Shown here in pieces: positions 50,633 to 59,230 of a stretch of 64,000 nt of DNA. Positions within the stretch are counted from its first letter, which is position 1. Every line of letters starts with the position of its first letter. The stretch is from positions 4,340,001 through 4,404,000 of the forward strand of contig NZ_CP119988.1 in assembly GCF_029338515.1 (NCBI RefSeq). Direction: 5' to 3'. The position numbers and the translations under genes were made by a program. The notes under the pieces are model-generated. The model saw only the letters and a list, made by a program, of their open reading frames with translations, was not told the DNA's origin and did no database searches. This DNA is from Haloglomus litoreum (GTDB lineage: Archaea > Halobacteriota > Halobacteria > Halobacteriales > Haloarculaceae).

Positions 50633-52465
50633 TCAGGTGACCTCCGGGAGATCGTAGGGGTCGAACGACCCGTCCTCGATGGCCGCGAGGATCTCCTCGG
50701 GCTCGAGGATGAACATGTGGATGGTCGAGGCGACCGGTCGGTACTCGGTGACGTCGTTCTCTATCAGATACCGGAGGACGAGTTCCCGCGCCTCGACCTC
50801 GGCGGTCAGCTCCTGCTCGCTCCAGCCCCGCTCGGCCGCGATGGTCGAGAGGACGTGGGACTCACCCTCACCGACGCGCTCGTGCGTGTCGGTCTCCGGG
50901 TCCCAGGAGAACACGTCACGGGTCTCGACGGTCCCGGGGTCCGTGGTCTCCGGGAGGATCTCGACCACCTCATCGGTCCGTCTGACCCGCTCACGGCCGA
51001 GGTACGCCTGGCGCTGGACCGAGACGATGTCGAGTTCGCGGATCATCTGTGCGGGGATCTCGAGGGGCTGGTTCTGGAGCCGCGAGAGCACCCCCTCGAT
51101 GGAGTCGGCGTGGAACGTCGTGTAGGCCGTGTGGCCGGTCCCGATGGCCTGGAAGAAGGTGAACGCCACCTGCGGGTCGGTCCGGATCTCGCCGACGAGG
51201 ATGTACTCCGGGCGCTGGCGCAGCGCGGCCTGTAACAGCTGGTAGGTCGTGACCTCGCCGCGCCCGCTGGCGCTGATGGAGGCGCGGGTGAGCGACTGCA
51301 CCCAGTTGTCGTGCGGCAGCGTGATCTCGCTGGTGTCCTCGATGGAGACGACCTTGCTCCCCGGCGGGATGAAAAAGGAGACGGCGTTCATCGAACTCGT
51401 CTTGCCGGACCCGGTGCCCCCGGCGAAGACGAGCGAGCGGTTGTTCTCGATGGCGAGCCAGTAGTAGGCCATCTCCTCGACCGAGAACGTGCCGAAGTTG
51501 ATCAGTTCGACCGGCGTCAGCGGTACCTCGGAGAACTTCCGGATGGTGAAGTTCGAGCCCCGTCGACTCACGTCCTCACCGAGCGTGAGCTGGATGCGCG
51601 ACCCGTCCGGCAGGCTGCCGTCGACGAGCGGCTCCGAGACCGAGATGTACTTGTCCGCGAGCTGGGCGAGGCGGATGACCACGGAGTTCAACTGCTCGGC
51701 CTCGAACGTGATGTTCGTCCCGAGGTCCCGGTACTGGTTGTGGAAGACGTACACGGGGACGTCGTTGCCGTCGCACGAGATGTCCTCTATCGCGGGGTCG
51801 TTCATCAACGGATCGAGCTGACCGTACCGGGCGAAGTCGCGCTCGATGTAGTAGGCGACCTTGTGGGCCGACCCGGGCGGGATCATCGAGGCGCGTCTGC
51901 CCATCGACTCCCGCAACTGGTCGATGACGGCGTCGGTCAGCGAACCCTCACCCTCCTCTCGCTCCTGGAAGATGAGGTCGCGTCTGATGTGGTCCATCAG
52001 CGTGTACCGGACCCGGCGCTCGACGCCACTGAGCGTCGGCTCGGAGACGTGATACGACCGTTCCCTCCGCTCCGGGTCGTAGACGACGGTGACGTGGGCG
52101 AACGGGCGGCGCACCCAGTACGTCTCGACGATCTCGTTCGCCTCGAGGAATCCGAAGTCGAACCAGTGGTCCCGGACGAACGACTCGTCGGGTGCGTCGT
52201 CCAGCGGGAGCGGCGTATCGCTCCGGAACGGGAGCCATCGACGGGTCCCCGTCGGCGCATCGTCGCCACCGAAGGGGAGCGGCTCGTCCTCGAAGTACGA
52301 GGCCACGTCGGCGAGCACCGACCCGGCGACCGCGTCGGCGTCAGGTGACGCCCCCGAACTGGCTGGGTCCCCGGTGTCGTCAGGCGACGTGGCGGGCCGC
52401 GAATCGTCGGGCTGGTCGGGTGGCGAAGCCAGCTCTTCCGTCACGTCGTTCACGTCGTCTGCCAT
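50633..52465 (-). CDS. pilB: type IV pilus assembly ATPase PilB/TadA-like
   Basis: A 610-residue type II/IV secretion ATPase. Walker A is VFAGGTGSGKTSSMNAV near residue 350, the Asp box VVSIEDTSEITL follows, and Walker B and the His box are seen in EYILVGEIRTDPQ and IGTGHTAYTTFHADSI. The long acidic N-terminus (about 100 residues) is typical of haloarchaeal PilB. It is the first gene of the operon. Start MADDVNDVTEELASP at 52465 is preferred over an arginine-rich extension. The complex assembles a pilus used for adhesion or similar surface roles. Confidence 0.92.
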   Translation of the reverse strand: MADDVNDVTEELASPPDQPDDSRPATSPDDTGDPASSGASPDADAVAGSVLADVASYFEDEPLPFGGDDAPTGTRRWLPFRSDTPLPLDDAPDESFVRDHWFDFGFLEANEIVETYWVRRPFAHVTVVYDPERRERSYHVSEPTLSGVERRVRYTLMDHIRRDLIFQEREEGEGSLTDAVIDQLRESMGRRASMIPPGSAHKVAYYIERDFARYGQLDPLMNDPAIEDISCDGNDVPVYVFHNQYRDLGTNITFEAEQLNSVVIRLAQLADKYISVSEPLVDGSLPDGSRIQLTLGEDVSRRGSNFTIRKFSEVPLTPVELINFGTFSVEEMAYYWLAIENNRSLVFAGGTGSGKTSSMNAVSFFIPPGSKVVSIEDTSEITLPHDNWVQSLTRASISASGRGEVTTYQLLQAALRQRPEYILVGEIRTDPQVAFTFFQAIGTGHTAYTTFHADSIEGVLSRLQNQPLEIPAQMIRELDIVSVQRQAYLGRERVRRTDEVVEILPETTDPGTVETRDVFSWDPETDTHERVGEGESHVLSTIAAERGWSEQELTAEVEARELVLRYLIENDVTEYRPVASTIHMFILEPEEILAAIEDGSFDPYDLPEVT

Positions 52466-52586
52466 CGTCCTGGAGGGGGTCCGGCGGCGGAACCGGACGC
52501 CGTCGAAGTGGTCTGTTGCCCGGCGTACAGGGCAGGGACGCAAAACGGTACCGGTGAGTCGACAGCACGGTGAGCTGAGACGACGG

Positions 52587-53045
52587 TCACCGGTAGGTGA
52601 GCGAGCCGCCGTGGCGACCGGAGAGTTCGGCCACGTCGAGTTCGTACCACCGTCGCTCGAACTGCTCGAAGTCCGACCAGCGGATCTCCTTGGCCACGTC
52701 CTCGGCCTGCGCGAAGAACAGGGCCGCGAGCCGGTCGGAGACCTCGTCTTCCGCGAGCGGCGTGAGCGTCCCGCGTGCGATGGCGCTCTGCCAGGTGTCC
52801 GGGTCGCCGTACTCGAGGACCGTGAGCGAAACCTCCGTCGACGCGTCGATGAACCGCTGCTTCTCGCTATCGGGCGTGTTGACGATCTCGAGGACGAACC
52901 GCCCCTCGTCCGCGTCGTAGCCGTACGAGACCGGTATCCCGTACGCCCGTCCCTCGTCCGCGAGCGAGAGCACCCCGTACCCCTGCCGTTCGAGGAACTC
53001 CGTCACGTCCTCGGTAACCATCCTGTAGCCGATCTGCCTCGCCAT
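52587..53045 (-). CDS. pyridoxamine 5'-phosphate oxidase-fold flavin protein
   Basis: A 152-residue PPOX-fold (split-barrel) protein: GYGVLSLADEGRAYGIPVSY, GYDADEGRFVLEIVN, SVTVLEYGDPDTWQSAIARG-like strands (SLTVLEYGDPDTW). Such proteins bind FMN, F420 or heme. A second, related PPOX gene lies 1 kb downstream (54021). It is divergent from the GNAT gene, and the short gap contains an ACATATGTGG TATA-like element about 20-30 bp before its start. The exact reaction is unknown. Confidence 0.82.
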   Translation of the reverse strand: MARQIGYRMVTEDVTEFLERQGYGVLSLADEGRAYGIPVSYGYDADEGRFVLEIVNTPDSEKQRFIDASTEVSLTVLEYGDPDTWQSAIARGTLTPLAEDEVSDRLAALFFAQAEDVAKEIRWSDFEQFERRWYELDVAELSGRHGGSLTYR

Positions 53046-53108
53046 GTTAGCAGTTACCTACCCACATATGTTCAGTGTTGCGTATCGGGCGGAGCGGACC
53101 GGAGATTC

Positions 53109-53714
53109 ATGAGCCAGCCGCAGGAAGGGCGGATGACCGTGTACCGGGGACACTTCCCGCCGCTGGACGAGCGCTACCGGGTCCGGGAGCCGCCGCAGAC
53201 CATCGAGGACGGCGAGGGCCGACAGATCGACATCCGGGCGTACGGCGACGGCCCGGTGGCCGACGAACGGGCGGCGCTCGTGGAGCTGTACCTCGACTAC
53301 GACCCCGACGACCGCACGCTGGGAATCCCGCCGGTCACACCCGAGCGTATCGGCAAGTGGCAGGACGCGATGCTCGCCGGCTACTGCGTGCTGGCGTGGC
53401 ACGGCGACCGACCGGTCGGACAGGCGGTCCTGGTTCCCGACGGCGACGAGGGATACGAGTTCGCCATCTTCCTCGACGGCGAGTACCAGGGCGCCGGCAT
53501 CGGGACCCGACTGACCGAGGCGGTGCTGAGTCACGGGCGCGCACACGGCGTCGAGGACGTCTGGCTGCTCGTCGAGCGCGACAACCGGCCCGCCGTCAGG
53601 CTCTACCGGACCGTCGGCTTCGTCGTCATCGAGGACACCGGCTACGACATCGAGATGGGCCTGTCGATGGGCGTCGAGCGGCCGCAAGCACTCCCTGGGG
53701 CGGCGGCCGACTGA
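53109..53714 (+). CDS. GNAT-family acetyltransferase
   Basis: A 201-residue protein with a C-terminal GNAT domain: YEFAIFLDGEYQGAGIGTRL gives the acetyl-CoA Q/R-x-x-G-x-G/A loop (QGAGIGT), followed by VWLLVERDNRPAVRLYRTVGF. The first 40 residues are an extra N-terminal part (RGHFPPLDERYRVREPPQ). The target (amino acid, antibiotic, protein) cannot be predicted. A second ATG eight codons downstream is a possible alternative start. Confidence 0.82.
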   Translation: MSQPQEGRMTVYRGHFPPLDERYRVREPPQTIEDGEGRQIDIRAYGDGPVADERAALVELYLDYDPDDRTLGIPPVTPERIGKWQDAMLAGYCVLAWHGDRPVGQAVLVPDGDEGYEFAIFLDGEYQGAGIGTRLTEAVLSHGRAHGVEDVWLLVERDNRPAVRLYRTVGFVVIEDTGYDIEMGLSMGVERPQALPGAAAD

Positions 53715-53811
53715 GCGACAGCGGCGACTCGGACGACCACCCGCGGCTAGTTCTCAGGGTGCCGGAACGAGAGTACCAGGTTTATGGTGAGAACGCCTTG
53801 TACCAGGTACC

Positions 53812-53961
53812 ATGAGTTGCGAGGAGGAACAGGAGTTCACCTTCCGGTGCCCGGAGTGTGGCGAGCGGCTGGAGGTGAACGGACCGATGCGGGAGACCCT
53901 CATCGAGCGCGGGTGTGTCATCTGCAGTGCGGCAGTGACGGCGGCGGCGTTCTCCGACTGA
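53812..53961 (+). CDS. DUF7560-like small zinc ribbon protein
   Basis: A 49-residue protein: FTFRCPECGERLEVN supplies one Cys-x2-Cys pair, and ERGCVICSAAVTAAAF the second. Conserved haloarchaeal miniproteins of this CPxCG type have the same layout (RCPECG ... MRETLIERGC) and usually act as regulatory adaptors. A TTTATGG element about 30 bp upstream supports transcription. It lies between the GNAT gene and the second PPOX gene. Confidence 0.75.
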   Translation: MSCEEEQEFTFRCPECGERLEVNGPMRETLIERGCVICSAAVTAAAFSD

Positions 53962-54020
53962 CGGCCCCGTCTCGCCGAGGGTTATTTATCTGCCCCCGTA
54001 CCCCGGACACGTAAGAGCGA

Positions 54021-54482
54021 ATGACGCTGGACGAACAGAGCACCATGGCTCCCGACGAGACCGACGCCCTCCTCGCCCGCCACGAGACCGGCGTTCTCAC
54101 CCTCGCGCACGACGACGAACCGTACGCGATCCCCATCTCCTACGGCTACGACGCCGACACACGCCGGTTCTACCTCCGCCTCGTCTCCGCGCCCGGGAGC
54201 GAGAAGAGCCGGTTCCTCGCGTCCGAGCCGGCGTCGCGGCTGGTCGTCTACGAGGAGGACGGCGACACCTACCGGAGTGTCGTCGCCACGGGTCGGCTCC
54301 GGGAGATTCCCCGCGAGGACCTCACCATCGAGCACGTCGAACAGTACAGCGAGGCCAAGCGCCCCCTGTTCGAGATCTGGGGGCGGGAGAAACCCGACCT
54401 CGACATCGCGCTCTACCGCCTCGACCCGGACGAGCTGAGCGGGCGGCGTATCGAGGTCGACCGCGACGGCGAGGCAGCGTAG
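54021..54482 (+). CDS. pyridoxamine 5'-phosphate oxidase-fold flavin protein (second)
   Basis: A 153-residue PPOX-fold protein related to that at 52.6 kb (both have HETGVLTLAHDDEPYAIPIS / GYGVLSLADEGRAYGIPVS patterns and the phrase ISYGYDAD or VSYGYDAD). It contains RFYLRLVSAPGSEKSRFL and RLVVYEEDGDTYRSVVATG. A TTATTTATCTG element is 30 bp upstream. The two copies and the interposed small zinc protein suggest a redox or stress module (inference). Confidence 0.82.
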   Translation: MTLDEQSTMAPDETDALLARHETGVLTLAHDDEPYAIPISYGYDADTRRFYLRLVSAPGSEKSRFLASEPASRLVVYEEDGDTYRSVVATGRLREIPREDLTIEHVEQYSEAKRPLFEIWGREKPDLDIALYRLDPDELSGRRIEVDRDGEAA

Positions 54483-54545
54483 CGACGACGAGCGGGCCCC
54501 GGCTGTCGCCGTACGGAGTCACCTTTGTATTGAAGTGTGAGGGCC

Positions 54546-55199
54546 ATGAATATCCGGACCCAGATGACCGGAGGGATCCGCGCCACCGTCGAGTTCACCG
54601 AGCCGGAGGGGTGTCCGGTCACCGATGTCGCGGCGGCAGCGGGCGTGACCGTCGACTCGGTGTCGCGAACCGCGTGTGCTAGCGACTGTGCGGCCTGCGT
54701 GACGGAGTTCGCGGTCGAGAGCGAGGACGCGCCCGAGACGGATCTGGAGCCGGTCTTCGCCCACGGCTCGATACGGTGGTACCGGTTCCGCCACGGTGAC
54801 GAGGTCCGCTGTCCGTGTGAGTGTCTCGGCCGGCTCGGGTGTCCGGTCGCGCGGTACGTCACGGACGGGACAACACTGACGCTCGTCTTCCACGCCGGCG
54901 ACTACGACGAACTCCAGACCGCCATCGGGGCGCTCCGCGAGGGGTTCCCGGGCGTCGACATCAAGCGGTTCGTCCGCGCGCCGACCGAGGACCGCCGGGG
55001 TGACAGCGTGCTGGTCGACCGGGGGAGGCTCACCGCCCGCCAGCTGGAGGTCCTGGAGACGGCCCACGAGATGGGCTACTTCGAGCGCCCCCGACGGGCC
55101 AACGGCCGGGAGGTCGCCGCGGCGATGGACATCGACCCCTCGACGTTCAGCGAACACCTCGCGGCGGCCGAGCGGAAGCTGCTCGCCGAGGTGCTCTGA
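54546..55199 (+). CDS. HTH_10 (bacterio-opsin-activator-like) transcriptional regulator with cysteine-rich sensor
   Basis: A 217-residue regulator. The C-terminal HTH_10 domain (residues about 160-215: LTARQLEVLETAHEMGYFER, EVAAAMDIDPSTFSEHLAAA) is the haloarchaeal Bat/DmsR type. The N-terminal half has a dense cysteine pattern: TACASDCAACVTEF near residue 45 and CPCECLGRLGCPV near residue 90, seven or more cysteines in all, suited to a metal or redox cofactor. ATG at 54546 or the GTG three codons upstream may start translation. A TTTGTATTG box lies about 20 bp before. Confidence 0.82.
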   Translation: MNIRTQMTGGIRATVEFTEPEGCPVTDVAAAAGVTVDSVSRTACASDCAACVTEFAVESEDAPETDLEPVFAHGSIRWYRFRHGDEVRCPCECLGRLGCPVARYVTDGTTLTLVFHAGDYDELQTAIGALREGFPGVDIKRFVRAPTEDRRGDSVLVDRGRLTARQLEVLETAHEMGYFERPRRANGREVAAAMDIDPSTFSEHLAAAERKLLAEVL

Positions 55200-55290
55200 A
55201 CCGGCCGCAGCCCCCACCGGGCGGACGAGTACATAAACCACCCCGATACTCGGGGGGCGGCTACCTCACGATTCCACGCCTCTCTGTGGT

Positions 55291-55695
55291 ATGAACGGTG
55301 CCTCGATGACCGTCCCGACGCCCCGCACACGGAACGACGACATGATCCTCCTCGAGGCCGACGAGCCGGTCGAGACCGTGCTCGGTGCCCTGGAGGACGC
55401 GGACTGCCGGGCCATCCTCGACGCGACGAGCGAGGACGCCCTGACCGCCAGCGAGGTCGCCGCGGCCTGTGACCTCCCGACCTCGACGACGTACCGGAAG
55501 CTCGACCGGCTCGCCGACGCCGCCCTCATCGAGGAGCGCGTCCGCATCCGGCGCTCGGGCAAGCACGCGAGCGAGTACGTCCGCGCGGTCGACGACGTCG
55601 TCGTCACCGTGGGTTCGGGCGGCGTCGCGGTTCGGCTCTCGCAGGCCGATCCGACACGCGACACCCCCGCCGCCTTCGGCGCCCTCGCCGACTGA
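55291..55695 (+). CDS. ArsR-like winged-helix regulator
   Basis: A 134-residue protein. Residues about 30-95 form a winged helix (VLGALEDADCRAILDATSED, LTASEVAAACDLPTSTTYRK and LDRLADAALIEERVRIRR). A short C-terminal beta tail (YVRAVDDVVVTVGSGGVAVR) follows. Such haloarchaeal proteins repress or activate adjacent genes; it may act on the neighbouring HTH_10 gene or ligase. A TACATAAACC element is about 65 bp upstream. Confidence 0.82.
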   Translation: MNGASMTVPTPRTRNDDMILLEADEPVETVLGALEDADCRAILDATSEDALTASEVAAACDLPTSTTYRKLDRLADAALIEERVRIRRSGKHASEYVRAVDDVVVTVGSGGVAVRLSQADPTRDTPAAFGALAD

Positions 55696-55885
55696 GCGAG
55701 CGACGCACGAGAACATATTGGTCCACCCCTTCGACATGGTTCGGAGAGTAGCGGCATGATATCTTAACCAGAGGGATTCATCACCAGATCGAGCGGTCGG
55801 TGGGACGACCACGACGCGCGGAACCGCCGCCCGGAGCGGCGGCGCCCCCCGTACCGTTTTGTGCCGGCTACCTCTTTACCAGCGT

Positions 55886-57466
55886 ATGGCATCACACGCC
55901 ACCATCGCCGACACCCTGGAGCGGACTGCAGAGCTCCATCCGGAGCGCGACGCCATCGTCTACCCGCGGAAGGACCAGCGCTGGACGTACGCGACCTTCG
56001 ACCGGAAGGCGAACCGGCTGGCGAACGCGCTGGCCGACCTCGGCGTCGAGCAGGGCGACCGCGTCTCGACGATGCTGTTCAACGGCTCCGAGATCGTCCT
56101 CACGGTGTACGCCTGCGCGAAGCTCGGGGCCGTGTTCAACCCGCTCAACTACCGGCTCCCCGCCGGCGAGGTGGAGTACATCGTCAACGACGCCGGGTCA
56201 CGGGTCCTGCTGTACGAGGAGGACACGAGGGACGCCATCGACGGGGCGCGCGACGACCTGGAGACCGTCGAGGAGTACGTCTACGTCGACGACGGCGTTC
56301 CCGACGGGGACCGCGACTTCTACGAGCTGCTCGACGGCGCGAGCGCCGAGCGGCCCGACGCCACCGTCGAGGAGACCGACCCGTACGCGTTCATCTACAC
56401 GTCGGGGACGACGGGCCGGCCGAAGGGGGTCGTCCACGAGCACCGGGACATGATGGAGCACAACCTGCTCTGCATCGCGGAGCTGAACCTCACGACCGAC
56501 GACGTGGGGCTGTCGGCGCTGCCGCTGTACCACTGCGCCGAACTCCACGCCAACCTGTTCCCGCGGGTCCAGCGCGGCGCGACCAACGTCATCCACCACG
56601 AGTTCGACCCGGTCCAGGTGCTGGACGCCATCGAGGAACACGGGGTGAGCGTGTTCTTCGCGGCGCCGACCGCCTGGAACGGTGTCGCCCGGACCGCCGC
56701 CGAGACCGACCACGACATCTCCTCGCTCCGGCTGGGGCTGTACGGGGCCGCGCCGATGCCCAAGGAGGTGCTGGACGCGTGCATGGAGCACCTCTGCGAG
56801 GACTACGTCCAGGCGTACGGGATGACCGAGATCGGCCCCTGCGGGACGTTCCAGGGCCCGGACGAACAGATATCGAAGCAGGGGTCGGCCGGCCTGCCGG
56901 CGCTCAACCACCGCGTCCGCATCGTCGAGCCGGACGCCGACCCCGGCGCGACCGTCGAGCAGGGCGAGATCGGCGAGATCCTGTTCGCCGGGCCGTGCAC
57001 GATGCGCGAGTACTGGAACCGGCCCGAGGCGACCCGCGAGTCCCTCCGCGAGCACGAGGGCCGCGAGTGGTACTACACAGGCGACCTGGGCTACCGTGAC
57101 GAGGACGGCTACCTCTACGTCGTCGACCGGAAGGACGACATGATCGTCTCCGGCGGCGAGAACGTCTACCCCGCCGAAGTGGAGGACGTGCTGTTCGGCC
57201 ACCCGGACGTGGTCGAGGCGGCCGTCGTCGGCGAGGACGACCCCGAGTGGGGCCAGCGCGTCGTCGCGTACGTCGTCGGCGACACGGACGCGGAGACGCT
57301 CGATCGGTTCTGTCTCGACAGCGACGACCTGGCGGACTTCAAGCGCCCGCGGGCGTACTACTTCGTCGACGAACTCCCGAAGAACCCCTCCGGGAAGGTC
57401 CAGAAGTTCCGGCTCCGCGACGACGAGGACGACGCCGGCGAGGTCGAGGGCGCGGAGGTGGCCTGA
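55886..57466 (+). CDS. AMP-dependent acyl-CoA ligase
   Basis: A 526-residue ANL-superfamily enzyme. The P-loop FIYTSGTTGRPKGVVHEH is at about residue 168, VQAYGMTEIGPCG (A5) at about 310, YTGDLGYRDEDGYLYVVDRK at about 397, and NPSGKVQKFRLRD carries the C-terminal catalytic lysine. It resembles medium/long-chain fatty-acid-CoA ligases. Start MASHATIADTLERT at 55886 follows a CTCTTTACC element about 20 bp upstream, a leaderless arrangement. It is a single gene with no close operon partner. Confidence 0.88.
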   Translation: MASHATIADTLERTAELHPERDAIVYPRKDQRWTYATFDRKANRLANALADLGVEQGDRVSTMLFNGSEIVLTVYACAKLGAVFNPLNYRLPAGEVEYIVNDAGSRVLLYEEDTRDAIDGARDDLETVEEYVYVDDGVPDGDRDFYELLDGASAERPDATVEETDPYAFIYTSGTTGRPKGVVHEHRDMMEHNLLCIAELNLTTDDVGLSALPLYHCAELHANLFPRVQRGATNVIHHEFDPVQVLDAIEEHGVSVFFAAPTAWNGVARTAAETDHDISSLRLGLYGAAPMPKEVLDACMEHLCEDYVQAYGMTEIGPCGTFQGPDEQISKQGSAGLPALNHRVRIVEPDADPGATVEQGEIGEILFAGPCTMREYWNRPEATRESLREHEGREWYYTGDLGYRDEDGYLYVVDRKDDMIVSGGENVYPAEVEDVLFGHPDVVEAAVVGEDDPEWGQRVVAYVVGDTDAETLDRFCLDSDDLADFKRPRAYYFVDELPKNPSGKVQKFRLRDDEDDAGEVEGAEVA

Positions 57467-57593
57467 CCCCCCGACGGTACGCCCGGATTACGCTGCCGAC
57501 CCGGTGGTAACGGTTCGCTACAGCGAGCCGATGCCCGTGGATACCGGTCGAAAGCGGAGCGTTACGAAGAACTCGAGCGGCCGACGGGACTCC

Positions 57594-59228
57594 ATGGCCG
57601 AACAGACCACCGGCATGGAGACGCTCGTCGTCGGCCTGGACGCTGCCTGCGAGTCCGTCCTCGAGTCGGTGTTCGAACGGGGCGCGGCGCCCACCCTGTC
57701 GGAACTGTTCGAGACGGGCGCCTCGGGACCGCTCGACTCGCACCTCCCGCCGTGGACGCCCAGCGCGTGGCCGACCCTGTTCACCGGGGTCAATCCGGGT
57801 GCGCACGGTGTCTTCGACTTCCTCTCGTTCGACGGCTACGACCACGACATCGTGGACCGGAGTCACGTCCGCGAGTACGCGCTCTGGGAGCTGCTCGACC
57901 GTCACGGCCGCACCAGTGTCGTGGTCAACGTGCCGGTGACGGGCCCACCACGGCCGATCGACGGCGCGGTCGTCCCCGGCTACGTCGCGCCGGCGGACCC
58001 GACCTGCCACCCGGCGGGTGTCCTCGCGGACATCCGGGCGGAGCTGGGCGACTACCGGGTCTACGGGCCGGACCTCGACGACCCGGGCCGCGAGGAGCGG
58101 CTCGAGACGTACCGCCGGCTCGCACGCTCCCGGGGGGCGGCCTTCCGATACCTCGCCGATCGGTTCGACCCGGCGTTCGGCTTCCTCCAGTTCCAGGTGA
58201 CCGACCACGTCTTCCACGAACTCCCGGGCGACGAGGCCGCCGCCGCGGCCGTCTACGCGGCCGTTGACGACGCGGTCGGCGCCGTCCTCGAGACGTGCGA
58301 CCCCGACGTGACGGTCGTCGTCAGCGACCACGGCATCGCCGAGTACGGCGGCTACGAATTCCGCGTCAACGAGTTCCTCCGCGAGCACGGCTACGTCGAG
58401 ACGACCCGCGAGGGAGGAATGCCCTCCTGGTCGGCGATGGCGGGCGAGCGACTGCGCGAGGACGGCTCTGACGGCCCGTCGCCGCTCGAACGGGTCGTCC
58501 GGGCGGGTGCGCGGGCCGGGCTGACGAGCCAGCGGCTCGGGCGCGTGCTCCGGCGGGTCGGCCTGGCGTCGGTCGTCCTCGACCACGTCCCGGCCGACGC
58601 GGTCCGGGCGGGCGCCGAGGCGGTCGACTTCGCCGCCTCGACGGCGTACATGCGCTCGCGCGTCGAACTCGGGGTGCGCATCAACCTCGCGGGCCGGGAG
58701 CCGGCGGGGGTCGTCCCGCCCGACGCGTACGAGGAGGTCCGGGCCGACCTCGTGGAGCTGTTCGCGGGCATCGAGACCCCCGACGGCGAGGCGCTGTTCG
58801 ACGCGGTCCTCCCCCGCGAGGCCGCGTTCGCGGGGCCCCACCTCGACGAGGGGCCCGACATCGTGCTCGTGCCCGCGGGCTACGACCACCACCTGACGGC
58901 GTCGCTGCGCGGCGAGCCGTTCGCCCCCCTGGAGTCGTTCTGGGACCACCGGTTCGAGGGCGTCCTGGCGGTCACCGGCGAGGGGGTCGACCCGACGGCG
59001 GACCTCGCGGGTGCGGACCTGCTCGACGTCGCCCCGACCGCGCTCGCCACCCTCGGCGTCCCGGCCTCCGACCGGATGGAGGGGGCCGTGCTCCCGGTCG
59101 TCGAGCCGGCCGGCGTCGAGTCGTATCCGGTGTTGGACCCCTCCGTCGGCGGCGACCCCGGGGCCGGTGAGGCCCGGGGTCGCGAACGGACCGAGCAGCA
59201 CCTGGCCGATCTGGGGTATCTCGAGTGA
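57594..59228 (+). CDS. alkaline-phosphatase-superfamily phosphodiesterase-like protein
   Basis: A 544-residue protein of the type I phosphodiesterase/nucleotide pyrophosphatase group. LVVGLDAACESVLESVFERG begins the metal domain, PPWTPSAWPTLFTGVNPGAHG carries the catalytic Thr/Ser position, and VTVVVSDHGIAEYGGYEFRV supplies the Asp-His metal pair. Haloarchaeal members of this type often lie in polysaccharide or glycolipid loci. The FemAB-like gene follows within two bases, so the pair likely acts together. Start at 57594 (MAEQTTGMETLVVG) is chosen over a basic extension. Confidence 0.82.
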   Translation: MAEQTTGMETLVVGLDAACESVLESVFERGAAPTLSELFETGASGPLDSHLPPWTPSAWPTLFTGVNPGAHGVFDFLSFDGYDHDIVDRSHVREYALWELLDRHGRTSVVVNVPVTGPPRPIDGAVVPGYVAPADPTCHPAGVLADIRAELGDYRVYGPDLDDPGREERLETYRRLARSRGAAFRYLADRFDPAFGFLQFQVTDHVFHELPGDEAAAAAVYAAVDDAVGAVLETCDPDVTVVVSDHGIAEYGGYEFRVNEFLREHGYVETTREGGMPSWSAMAGERLREDGSDGPSPLERVVRAGARAGLTSQRLGRVLRRVGLASVVLDHVPADAVRAGAEAVDFAASTAYMRSRVELGVRINLAGREPAGVVPPDAYEEVRADLVELFAGIETPDGEALFDAVLPREAAFAGPHLDEGPDIVLVPAGYDHHLTASLRGEPFAPLESFWDHRFEGVLAVTGEGVDPTADLAGADLLDVAPTALATLGVPASDRMEGAVLPVVEPAGVESYPVLDPSVGGDPGAGEARGRERTEQHLADLGYLE

Positions 59229-59230
59229 CC

